Of a stretch of 64,000 nucleotides of DNA, positions 33,344 through 44,830 are shown piece after piece. A program made the position numbers and the translations under genes. The stretch covers positions 780,696-844,695 of the forward strand of contig PDUO01000014.1 of the NCBI GenBank assembly GCA_003008705.1, in the 5' to 3' direction. The notes below the pieces were generated by a model. The model saw nothing but the letters and a program-made list of their open reading frames with translations. It had not been told where the DNA came from and searched no databases. The stretch comes from Pezicula radicicola (lineage: Eukaryota; Ascomycota; Leotiomycetes; Helotiales; Dermateaceae). The first letter of the stretch is position 1. Each line of letters opens with the position of its first letter.

Positions 33344-36008
33344 ATGTTTTCGTTCCATCCAAATGCTATTGTTGCTTTGGCTTTATGCTCTGCGGTGGTT
33401 ACCTCTGTTCAAGTGGAAAAGCGAGATTTCGACGTCTTCGACTTTGTTGATCCTTTAATTGGGACTGCTAATGGAGGTAAGCAATCCCAATTCTTTCCTA
33501 TTGTGCGTTTGTACTAAAATGGACGAAAAGGTCATGTCTTTCCTGGAGCGACACTACCCTTTGGTGAGTCCCAAAAGTCTCAAATACTATGAAGATAGCA
33601 TGCTCATATGTGCTTAAGGTATGGCAAAGGCTGTAGCCGATGTCAATGACCCAAATGAGAAGCAGGGTGGTTTTGCTTCTGGAGATAGCGACATCACTGG
33701 GTTTTCGCATATGCATGATTCTGGAACAGGTGGTGTAAGGATTAACATACCTACCAGTCCTTATATCTCCAAGCTAATATATAAAGTCTCCTTCCCTCGG
33801 CAACTTCCCATTCTTCCCACAAACAGGCTGCCCTGGAGATCTCGTCGACAACTGTTTCTTTACCAAGACAGACCGAGCATCCCGGAGAATCAATGGAACA
33901 GTTGAAGCACAACCCGGATACTTTGCTGTAACTCTAAACACGTCAATCAATGCCGAAATGACGGTGACAAACCACACGGCACTATATCGTCTCACCTTCC
34001 CAACAAATACCTCATTACCATATAGTCCGTTGATTCTTATAGATCTAACAGACCTACCAGAGTCTCGTACAAATGGTTCTATATCCGTAGACCCTAGCAC
34101 GGGGAGAATAACTGGAAATGGGACTTTCTCTCCATCTTTTGGTATTGGGAGTTATGACCTTCATTTCTGCGCCGATTTCACTGGTGCGAACGTCCGAGAT
34201 ACTGGGGTCTTTATGAATAATCGAGCAGGGAGCACTCCAAAGAATCTGACTACAGTGTACGATGGAATAAATTCCCCACCTCTACCAGCAGGAGCTTGGA
34301 TTCAATTTGAAGCACCCTCATCTGATAACCAAATCCTAGTCCGAGTGGGAATGTCATTTATCAGTGTAGCACAAGCATGTTCTAACGCAGAGAAAGAGAT
34401 CCCATCGTTCGACTTTCCTGCAACTCTTCAAGCAGCCCAAGATGTCTGGAGAGAAAAGTTGTCAGTCATTCAGATTGATGCCACAGGAGTCAGTGATGAG
34501 ATCCAGACTATTTTCTGGTCGGGTGCATACCGAGCCATGATCTCACCTCAAGATTATACTGGAGAGAACCCGTTATGGGATAGCACGGAGCCGTATTATG
34601 ATTCTTATTATTGTATTTGGGACTCATTTAGGAGCATTCATCCCTTAATTACTCTGTTGGACCCAGAGAGTCAGACTTTAATGGTGAGAAGTCTGATTGA
34701 TATTTATCGTCATGAAGGTATATTCTCAATACCAGCTTATTAAGGATTGTAGACATTTAACTAACATACATAGGAAAACTGCCTGATTGCAGGATGAGTC
34801 TATGCAAGGGATTCACCCAAGGTGGTTCTAATGCTGATATCGTCTTGGCCGATTCGTACGTGAAGAATATCACAGAAGGAGTCGACTGGGCTACAGGGTA
34901 CGAAGCGGTAGTCTCTGATGCCGAAGGTTTTTTATCCTGTCCCTTGAAACTAAACACTATCTAATATTTAAAAGATGAGCCCCTTGACTGGTCTGTAGAA
35001 GGTCGCGGAGGTCTCACAAGCTGGAAGACCTTAGGCTACATACCAACCGACGACTTTGATCCCTACGGAGTCGGACCATTCACACGTTCGATTTCGCGCA
35101 CTGTTGAATATGCCTACAACGACTTCTGTATATCTGAAATTGCAAAAGGACTAGGCAATACAGGAGACGCCGAGAAATACCTTACGCGTTCCGAAAACTG
35201 GAAGAATATGTACAACCCTACCCAAACTTCCTTCGTCAACAATACTAACGCTGCGCCTGGAAAAATTGTCGATAGTGGCTTTGTCGGTTTCCTGCAACCT
35301 CGATATCTGAACGGTACATTTGGCTTCCAAGACCCAAGTCTTTGTTCCCCACTCTACAACTTCACTTCCTGCTACCTAAACACAAACGGACATGAAACAT
35401 ACGAAGGTTCCTCCTGGATGTACACATTCTTCGTACCCCAAGACATAGCCACCTTAGTAACGACACTCGGCGGGCCCGAATCCTTTACAAACCGACTAAT
35501 TTACCTCCACACGTCCGGACTTCTCTACATAGGCGACGAACAAGCCTTTCTACCAGTTTTCCAATTCCACTATGGAGGACGACCAGGTCTTTCCGCATTT
35601 TACTCGCACTACTATATCCCATCCCAATTCAACACTTCTGTTTCTGGTCTAGCTGGGAACGATGATTCGGGGGCTATGGGTTCTTTTACCACGTTGGCTA
35701 TGATGGGATTATGGCCCGTTTCTGGTCAAGATGTCTATCTTATTACGCCTCCTTATTTCCCGGAAGTCAATATTACGAATGGTCAGACTGGAAAGACTGC
35801 GACGGTTAGAAATTTGGGGTTTGATGCTAGTTATGAGGGTATTTATGTACAGAGTGCTACTCTAAATGGGGTGACTTATACCAAGAACTGGTTAACGCAT
35901 TCCTTTTTCCTCGAAGGTGGAGTCTTAGAACTTACACTTGGGAGGAATGAGAGTACGTGGGGAACTAGGGATGAGGATTTGCCACCTAGTGCTAGTACTT
36001 CCTCGTAA
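33344..36008 (+). CDS. secreted GH92 alpha-1,2-mannosidase
   Basis: Six exons join in frame: 33344-33476, 33531-33563, 33619-33734, 33787-34717, 34774-34926 and 34975-36008, giving 799 aa. Residues 1-22 are a signal peptide, with a KR processing site soon after. The GH92 hallmarks are all present: FVDPLIGTANGGHVFPGATL spanning two introns, SDITGFSHMHDSGTGG, and IWDSFRSIHPL. Also present are KLPDCRMSLCKG with TQGGSNADIVLADSY, GNDDSGAMGSFTTLAMMGLW and LITPPYFPEV. The enzyme removes alpha-linked mannose from glycoproteins or mannans outside the cell and uses calcium. Many N-glycosylation sequons (NTS, NHT, NGS) fit secretion. Exon 2 is only 33 nt, so automated models may skip it. Length is normal for fungal GH92. 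A 17-bp gap-free match to motifs at each splice supports the model. Confidence 0.95.
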
Positions 36009-36815
36009 AAGGGTATCACTGTGCAGTAGGGGTTATAGGAAAGAGAGCGAAAGTTATATCCATTACGCTAAGATTTGTACAGAAAATAATACTCTAATAT
36101 AGCTAGTAACCGCTAAATGAGACTAAAATAAGTGTAGACGAAAGTGCACAGAAGCTTAATCTATTCTACTAGATTATAGAAGCAGAACACAAGTATTATA
36201 GACCTCGATATCAAAGGTATTACCTTAGTAGTATCTTGTACTAGAAGTCTTTCAGTAAGAATTTTATTTATTTATTTAGGTAATACCACTAAATACTTAC
36301 TACTATATGTTGAATATAGTGAATATGTGGGAATAGCATGTACGTGCCCACTACAAGTAGGCCCATCACTCTAGCTTCCACATAGAACACAATACCATCA
36401 CTATTACCAACCACATGTTGCTGCCCACTTATATTGTGCCCATTCAACACTATACTTATTAATTAAGTAGACTAGAAGGCTTTACTATATTTCGTAGTTT
36501 AGTAGTACTATTGCTTACTATAATTCAGTTACTATAAACCCTCGAGCACAATAGTGGTAATTGAGTGAGAGTCAGAATTGTCTGATTATACGCTCGCCGA
36601 GTTTACTTAGGTTGTTAAGACTAGGTATACTCTAAATCGAATTGGTAGGCTACTCGTAATTGTCCACAAGATGCGTTGAGATCTCCGGAGAGGTAGGAAG
36701 AGGTATTGTACATAACATCGCAGCTTGCCGCTAAGCTTTTCGTAGGATAAGGGGGGGGTTTTTTTGATGGTGTATGTTGTTCTACGGCATACTAAAGATA
36801 AATAAGCCACCCTGA
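36009..36815. other. AT-rich intergenic block between convergent genes
   Basis: AT-rich with many TA steps, especially 36050-36560. Two similar cytosine-rich stretches near 36350 and 36425 contain tgcccacta or tgcccactt. No gene is seen. Confidence 0.45.
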
Positions 36816-38236
36816 CTATCTCTTGAACCAAGGATGCTCCAACACAGCCTCGACACTTAGTCGTTCCTTTGGATCATACTTCAAAATACCCATCAAAAGA
36901 TTCCCTAAAACTTTACTTTCCTCAATCGGAACAACGAACCCACCTGCCTCATTCTTCTTTCCCCCGGGGTTATAACCGGAAGTTGCGCTGCTGGAGAGGA
37001 GCTCCTCGAGAGTACTCATCAACATGTACGGTTTCCCAGTCTCAGGATCAACCAGCGGCGTTCCATCCTCCTCGTACCACTGCCCCCGTGCTTTCCAAGA
37101 GCTCCACCAAGGTTCCGGGAGCTTCCCAAGCAGCGGCACCATCTGCATAATTACCTCATCATCATCATCCATGAAATTCTCAAAGAGGGGGCTCCTGGTC
37201 CGAACTTCGTAAATCGTGCACGCAAGAGCCCACAAGTCACATCCAACACCGATAGTATTATCGAAGAGGAGCTCAGGGGAGCGAAAGGAGGCTGTGATCC
37301 CGAGATCGTCAGGTGGACTATGCATATAATAGGATTCGCCGAAGTCGATGATAGAGACTTGATCTGATATGAACCGAGCATCCAGTCGGTCTAGACTGAG
37401 GCCTTCGACTAAATATTCAGGTCCCGAAGGTGCTGGACTCTCTCCAGATATGGTAAGAAGAGGCTCTTTATTTGGCTCTCCGAGCTGCTTTATCAATTCA
37501 TCTTCACTTAGTTCGTCAAAACCCGTGAGTCTCAAGAGGATGTTAGATGGCCGGAAATCTAATAGAAAGTAGTAGCAGAAACCACACGCTGTTATCTTTG
37601 TGAAGACTAACCACCATGACAGATCCCGTTCTTATGTAGAAAATGTAGCCCACGCGTAACTTGCAACGCAATATCTCGAGAAACCCTCGCAGGATCCTCA
37701 AACAGGCCCCACAGAGCAGAAACTCGTGGCCCCAGTACGGGAAGAACTAGGCACAGATGTCTCCCATTAGGTCCATCATGCCAGAAGTGTTCACGCGGGA
37801 CTGCAATGCACTCTCCGCCAGCCTCTCCAAAATCCAGGCCTTCTTGGTTCACCAACCGGAGCTCCGAAGACTTTTCACGGGACTCATCGGCAATGATAAT
37901 CTTCAATGCGACGTATTTTTGTGTGTCCTCGTCCCGACAAAGCCAAACTGTTGCCAAACCGCCTCTTCCCAGCTTGTGTATGACTCGAAATCGACCGGCT
38001 GTGCCAAATCTGTCCCCGATATGCACGGGATGAAAACCCCCAGGTCGATATTCCTCGCGATCCTCTGCGTCAGGGAGCCAACCTCGCTCATACAACTGCT
38101 CTACCGGACCATCATCAAGCTTTTCGTCTGTGTCGTGATCGGACTCATACATCGGGGGTTCCTCAAATGATTCGGGCATTGCACAAAAGGATGCGGCAGA
38201 CTGAGAAGGATTAAAGAAAGGAGGTATAAATTTCAC
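36816..38236 (-). CDS. SRPK-like serine/threonine protein kinase
   Basis: Two exons, 37612-38236 and 36816-37558, give 455 aa. The glycine loop is LGRGGLATVWL (89-99), the ATP lysine is Lys112 in VALKII, the catalytic-loop Asp209 sits in HGDFRPSNILL, with Asn214, and the Mg-binding motif is DFG at 280-282. A long insert lies between kinase lobes VIb and VII (about 221-273), as in SR-protein kinases. GVGCDLWALACTIYEV is the subdomain IX segment, and DPKERLSVEAVLEHPWFKR ends the domain. The catalytic loop has HGD in place of HRD, which is usual for this fungal SRPK-like expansion. An internal start at Met20 (MPESFEEPP) would remove 19 hydrophobic residues that may be untranslated. No partner gene is adjacent. 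Confidence 0.9.
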
Positions 38237-38819
38237 TAAACGGTTGGTGGGGGTAACCGCTCAACTTTATTTTTATACCGAATACTTATTCTATGCTTCC
38301 GAAAATTAGAGGAAATATAAAAAGTGTATTTTGTTTTCATATTATAAAGTTTTATTAAAATTAATACAAAGTAATACTACTAAGAGAAACTATTATATTT
38401 AATATTCTCTTATAATTAATCTAACTACTAAAAAAACTATATCTCTATTTATAATAATAGATAATAAATAAGATTTAATAGAACCTATTCTAAGTTTAGA
38501 TATTTTTACACACTTATATATTCTTCTAATAAATAAATAATAAGGAAAAATCTCTATATATATAAAAGGAAAACTTCCTTTTAGGTAAAAAAGACTAATT
38601 TATATTATAGCAATGTTATTTTCCTTTTCACTGTTCTATAAATTCTTAACACGTGCAAAATGCATAAGACCTAATCTTTTAAGTTCAGGTATATATTCAA
38701 TTGGTATCAAAAATACTTCTGGAAAAAATATTCCACCCAAAACACCATCGCTAAATCAACAACCTCATAATCCCAACCCTCCAAGTACAAAAGAAATAGA
38801 TTCCCGCAGACACAAATGT
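38237..38819. other. very AT-rich spacer
   Basis: Positions 38290-38620 are among the most AT-rich in the window, dominated by A/T runs and TA steps with few C/G. No transposon ends or reading frames with homology are visible. Confidence 0.5.
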
Positions 38820-40710
38820 CTAAACCTCAGAAGACCAGATAGTCTGCTTAACAGCAAAAAATCCCCTCCTAGCAACTTTCCGTCTCCACAACTCCCAAAT
38901 CCCAATACTCGCGCCAACAAGTCCCAAGATCTGGAAAGCCCTTGCAGTAGCCGGAGATACATCACTTGAACCCTCAGCCCCAACAAGCCAATCAGCAATA
39001 AAGGTATCTGAATGTCCACCCTCTTCCGTACTCTCCGAACATTCTCTCTCAAGGACCTCAGAAGCACCTAATTCGATACCAGTAGCATCAACAGCCACAG
39101 CTTTGAACGAACACCATTTCGTACAATCAACCTCGACAGTAGTCTCAAACCCACTTTTAGGTACTGAGATAACATCACTGAATTCAGCACCTCCACCATT
39201 TGACTTCCCCTGAATCTTCCATTCCTTAACCTCAGTAGCTCCATTCCAACTAACGAAGAGTTTCCCCTGTTGAACAGCAACTTCGGGTTTCGTAAGTGGT
39301 TTACCGATCCAAGGATACTTATGAACTTTATAAGTTTGAACAGCTCCCGTATTAAAAGTCTTCTGACTTCCAACATGTACATCACAGAGAACTTCTCCAT
39401 CTTCTGAATACTCGGTCCAAGCTGCGTTATATCCAAATCCCAACAAAACATTTCCTGAAGGTAATGTTTGTATACTACCCTGGGAAGCTGAGATAATCTT
39501 CTTGGGGTTCCGGTAAGATCGCTTGAGTTCGGCTGTCATGTTTTCTAAATCCAAAGTAATATGAACACCTCTTGAGGAAGAAACAGTCGGTTTAAGTCCA
39601 TAGCGAGCTCCGTTATCGAAGAGTGTAATACCAGTATGGTCTGCGTTCCATGTAGCGTCGTGTTGAAAGGCGAACTTCGTTGCAGCCCCATCACTGAGAT
39701 CCGTGAAAGAATTATGACGACCACCTAGTTGCCAGAGAACCTCTCCAGTCCTCCCATCAATATAACTGATACTCTGATAATAACGACTTGAGACGAGATA
39801 GTTGCCCGCCTCATCCTTATCAATAGAATTGATATGAAAGAAATCATATCCATTAGTCTTAGAACGGCCAGCATTTCCAGCCGGGAAGTCGGATTCGGAG
39901 ATTTTGAAATGTTCAGAAGCACTCCATTGGAAAAGCACGGCATTGGTTTCGAGATTTATTTCTTGGATTACTGAATCCCAGATGTAACCTTTGCGTGATA
40001 CGTGACGGCCCCCGGGTCCGACTAGTGCGTGGCCCCAAGTTGCATCTATCTCTTTCATTAGGTATTGGGTTACTAGTGCTGTGTTATCCTTGGTGATGCG
40101 GAATTCGTGGAGATCGCCTGGTTTGCCTTCGCCAGCTGACATGCGGTATGCTTCGTTGTAGTTTTCATCGAGCTAGATAAGTCAGATTTTTTTTCCAACC
40201 CCCCAAAATTTGCCTCTTCGCTCTAGACGACAAAATTACGAGGAAATAAAGAAATTGAGTTTCAGGGCCAAGACTCACCATAAAATAATACCCCTCTCCA
40301 TGTCCCCCCACAGAATCATCACCCTGCCAAAAAGTCAAGTACTCTTTCCCCCGATACGTCTGAACGCCCAACCCAAAAGTTTCCCCATATGTAGCATTCA
40401 TCCAAACCAATTCTCCCTTGGCATCAAAGATCATCGGACTCTGACCCTTCAACATGACCTTATCACCTCTCAAACTAATCATCGTATACGATCCATCGTC
40501 GCAGCGAGGTGACGTTTGTAGGATATTGAGACGTGGTGCTGTTAGGTGTGGTGCGGTAATATAAGAGCGATTAGGATATGCTCCATAAGTACCGTCGTCA
40601 AAGGAGGTGGATTGGAAATGTGGGTATGTTTCTTGTGAAGAGGTGAAGAGCGAGGGCGAGGCGACGATGACTCTGATAAGAGCTGGTAAAACGAAGATTG
40701 AGGACTTCAT
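38820..40710 (-). CDS. arylsulfotransferase-like secreted protein
   Basis: Two exons, 40279-40710 and 38820-40172, give 594 aa. The start MKSSIFVLPALIRVIVASP is a signal peptide, and a farther upstream ATG would bury it. The body is the ASST-type beta-propeller found in many fungal secreted proteins: CDDGSYTMISLRGDKV, GELVWMNATYGETFGL, and DFFHINSIDKDEAGNYLVSS. FAFQHDATWNADHTGITLFD and GNVLLGFGYNAAWTEYSEDG follow. A C-terminal hydrophobic helix (about 553-573, ARAFQILGLVGASIGIWELW) followed by basic residues would anchor it in a membrane with the propeller outside. Bacterial relatives transfer sulfate between phenols. The fungal role is not established, so the enzyme name is from fold similarity only. 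Confidence 0.88.
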
Positions 40711-42876
40711 AATTGCTGATTTCTTCCTTTCCTTCTCTCCTTTCCTCCCAAAGAAAATCGCAAAGATCGTCTGACAGAAGCTGTCAAACAAGAAATCTTA
40801 TGCGATCCAGAATACCAAGTGCCAAGCTCGTCAACGGCGTATCGCCTATTCGTTGTAATCTCCTGCCTCCACTACTGCTGCACTACACCTCTATCGAAAT
40901 CCAGAATCCAGAAGTCTCACCTCTACTATCTCCTATATTCTCTCGAAGCAGTTGAGCTGAGGAAGAGAAGAATTTGCTGTACGAAAAAGACGACGGTGAC
41001 ACGACAAGATCGAAGCGTGAGGATCATACAGATGGAGGTAGGTAGATCGAACAGGTACTCGTAACAGATAGGAATAAAGAAAGAAAGATGAGGAGAGTAG
41101 TAACGACTTGCATGAAACGTGTTCGAGAAGAACTGAGCCAACCAAAGAACCTCACCATACCTTAGGGTAGATATGTATGCGCAACTACACCCCTCTTAGC
41201 AGGACCGCCAAGGCCTCTAAACTCAACCTCGTCCCCAAAAATACACGCACCACCAGACAGTCAAAAATCAGTGCAAAAAAAGCATCAAACCTCCACAAGA
41301 CAGAGCACCGTGACGCCGACAACGACGACAACCTTCCCCATCCAAGTCTCTCTCCCCGCAACCAGCCAATCCCAAGGCTCAAAGCCATCTAAAAGGAGGA
41401 GACTGTAATCAGGGCAACGCGTTGCGCCAAGAGTTCCAGACGGGCAATACCAGTAATTGCTATCAGCCCGATGAAGATCTTCCCTTCATGCTGTCTTGTC
41501 AGAATCAGATGCCGACTCCCGACGTCCCAGGGCTCGGGGTCCTCACCTCACCTCTCACCTCACCAACCCACTTCATTCCCCCATACACCCACCCCGAAGC
41601 AAAAAGCTTCTTCCATCTGAACTGCTACGAAACTCGCCCGCCAAGAGGGCGATCTTTATATTTATCCCAACGAGGCTGAATAAAATTCTTCGTTAATGCT
41701 CCTTCACGGTGCTCCTCCAATTCTCGAAATTGAAAGTCCAGGTGGGAAGGAGGGATCCAAATCTGGAAGGCTATCTCGCTTCCACAAGCACAGTTCACTT
41801 CCTGCACTATTCCCCCCTATTAATCCCAACGCCACGCGGCCTCGGCTATGCCGTCGACCGATGACTAAGCGAGATTAAGAGCTCGTGGCTGCATTGATTA
41901 TGCGGCTCACACCCACTTGACCACGAATCTGAGCCACCTCAACGAGTCAAGACAAGTACACGCAGCTAAAGTCGCTGAGCCACATGATTATGCCACGGCG
42001 AGGAGGCCGCTCTCTTCAAACCCATTACTCGGGACGACATAGGTGACTTAGTAGTCTTGAAGGAAGCTTAGCTGATTTTCGATTGAAGGTACGGTTGTTG
42101 AAGATAGCAATCGGTAGCTAGCTACCTACGAAGTACCTCTTCATGCCATTATTAGCCCTTGAACTTATTTCTCCGATAACCATTGATGTACGGATTTCAG
42201 CTCACCAAGAAGAAACTCGCACTCGACTCCCAAGCTTTCGAAAGCAATACCTCCGCAGCCGTGCAAATAACATATATTGAGGGGTCTGGTTTGTAAATAT
42301 AATTCCAAGTCGACATTGCTGTCATTTTCTCTATCTTTTCCCAACCCCCTTTCCATAATCCGTGATCGTCTCAACATACATCACTTGCCACCTCATTCTT
42401 GTCCCATTCCCGTACCCTTAGCTCATGGTATCTTCCGTTTGGTACAGGGTATAAATCATAGATTCGTAACGAAAGAATATAGCACACCAGACATCCCGTC
42501 GTTTATGAAGCCAATATCGTGTCGTCTTGGATAGTCGTCATGATACTGTTTTTAGTGAAAAGAAGAATTTGTTTCCGACCCAGTCAGGGCAGTCATCGAA
42601 AAATACATATGGTGGATCATGTGATTACTTAACTCCTGGCTTTCTCGTGTTATACGGGAAGAAGGTTGTCCACAGTGGCTTCGACCTCATAGCCAACCCA
42701 ACCAAAACGAAAGAGAACTATTCGTTCTGCAATGGGTCATTGCTTCTATGTTTCGTCGGCAGTGTTGGAGGAAACGAGATCGCCCGGGGCTCTTTCGCAT
42801 TGAACACCCATCAACGCCTATTCATTGCGTTCCGTCGACTGGCGTGCGTGAGAAGATGGGCTGTCCCTGTGGCCTG
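40711..42876. other. intergenic, no gene seen
   Basis: Carries the promoter of the arylsulfotransferase-like gene on the left and the 3' flank of the methyltransferase on the right. Several overlapping short frames (40713-41700) lack domains. One plus-strand frame at 42527-42934 runs into the methyltransferase and is probably chance. Confidence 0.45.
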
Positions 42877-44830
42877 TCACTCCAGTGTAGGGGCCGATGT
42901 CGAGCGTGAATGCTTTCTCGCTCCCGACCCCTGAGTAGGTAAGTCCTCTTGGTCGATTGATCCTATAACCCCTGCGATCGATTGCTCATTCCCTATGGAC
43001 TCTAATTCTCGCGAGTAACCAGAGGACTCGCTATGTCTCAGCGCTGCTGCGTCCACTCCCGTACCCGATTGCTCCCCATACTCCAGCGATTCCAAAACCA
43101 GCGGGAGAGCCGTCTGTGGGTTCTGGTCCCCAGATGCTAGCCCCAATGAGCCACGTTCAAATCTGGAATGCTCCTCGATAGTCACCGATCTCTTCCTCGG
43201 ACCCAAATCTTCATCCATCTCTTCTGATTCTGCTTCTCTTTTCAAGCTGCCCTGCTTACCAGATAGTGCTTCTGGTTCTGCCACTGGCTCTGCCATTAGT
43301 TCTTGATTCCCCATTGCATTCGCACTCCCACTTGCTTCCCCCCTCGCGATTGCTTGTTGTCGCTGCTGGGCCTGTTCCCTTAATATTCGTAGCTGCTCTT
43401 CTGGCGGTATGACCACTTCTCCCTTCATCGGCTTGCGACCCCAGACGGTGTAGAATTTATGATAGGCATGTACGCGACGGTCTACAATCGATTTGCGAAC
43501 ATTTACCAGGTACACCTTTGTCGCCCATTAGCCAAAATGCAATTCCTTGAAGTAGATGGCCACTTGACCACAAAGACAGAGAGCTGAGGGAAAGACCAAC
43601 CTCAATTTCATCCTTACTCCAACTAAAAACCCTACTTAGTAAAGCTAAGCTAAAACCCTGTAACCCACTCAACAAATTCTCTGCCCACCACTGGCCCAAT
43701 ACTTTGAGGTTTTTATCTCTTGGCCACGTATTAATTGGCAACTTAACCACCTTTTCCTGAACATCCACAAAGCCCGCTTCAATATACCACCTCTTCAACT
43801 TATTCGCTATTCTCAGCGGTCTGTCTGCTTCCTTAGCTGCATCCTCGATATACATGCTCCATTCACGGAAAGGCCAATCGGGTGGCATCGTCCCATCATC
43901 ACTAAAAGGTGGGTGCATCACATCTTGACTCTCCATCCATCCACCTGGTTTTGTATACCTAAAGCCCCTTCTAATGATCTCTCTGAAATCCTGAAAACTC
44001 CCCATCATAATACGCGTATGTATGAAATCATAGTGACTTTCCGGCACAGCCCAGTCCTCTTCCGCCGCATCATCAATAATAAACTGCACGTTTTCAGGAA
44101 CAGCATCGGGCTGTATGGGGGAGAGGTCCGTTGCTTCAATTGTCGCGTTAGGGTACAAGTCACCCATTTCTATGGCCCATACGCCTGTGCCTGTTCCTAT
44201 ATCGAGGATGTTGTGCGTGACTGAGCGGTTTAGGGGTGCGAAATGGAGTTTATGTTGTAAAGATTCTTGAATCACTTGATATTGGTAGTCGAGTCGCTCG
44301 GCCTCGGTGGCATCGTTCGGGTAGAAGTATACTGTGCCGTCCGGCAGTTAGTTCAGTTACAAGGAAAACAGCATACTGATTGAGTATGACGATGAGAAAT
44401 GACAAACCGCCAGATTTGTAGCCATGATATGTTCGTCCATTTTCTTTGTCAAATTTCCAGACGTTGCTAGTTACTGAGACAGTGTCCCCTCCGCCAGAGT
44501 GACCTGATCTGGTGGGTGTATTAGTGAGTGTTGTGCGAAAAGAAAAGATCGAACTTTCGGTTTTAGTTATCTCCAGTTGTGCGGGGAACTCACGCATCGT
44601 CATCTGTGTTTGGTGTTGACTGCATCATGATCAGTATACTTTCACTAAATCCTGTAGGAGGTCCTGGGGATACGCACGTCAACTTCGATAGTAGACCCTA
44701 TGCTGCCAGTAATACTGCTCCTAGAAGTGCTCTGTCCAGAGTCCTTTGGAGGATCTCTCCGCTGCGTCGGTGGTGATGGCTGTGGTTCCTCGTCCTCCTC
44801 GAAAGGAGCTATCTTTGAAGGCCCCACCAT
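42877..44830 (-). CDS. LaeA-like class I SAM methyltransferase
   Basis: Five exons join in frame: 44678-44830, 44594-44619, 44408-44508, 43601-44331 and 42877-43515, giving 549 aa. An acidic and Pro/Ser-rich N-terminus (MVGPSKIAPFEEDEEPQPSP) precedes the TAM-type methyltransferase domain: ENGRTYHGYKSG, then ATEAERLDYQYQVIQ. The SAM motif I is ILDIGTGTGVWAIEM at about 135-149, and FIHTRIMMGSFQDF, YTKPGGWMESQDV and FREWSMYIEDAAKEA follow. After the conserved VYLVNVRKSIVDRRVHAY (exon 5), a tail of about 170 residues is low-complexity, acidic and Ser/Glu-rich with QEQLRILREQAQQRQQAIA-like helix. The start is uncertain, since the frame stays open upstream to 44968. Relatives include regulators of secondary metabolism and development, though most paralogues are uncharacterised. 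No intact biosynthetic cluster adjoins it. Confidence 0.86.

Noticed and set aside
42527..42934. 135-codon plus-strand frame
   Set aside because: It overlaps the 3' end of the methyltransferase on the other strand and has no recognisable domain.
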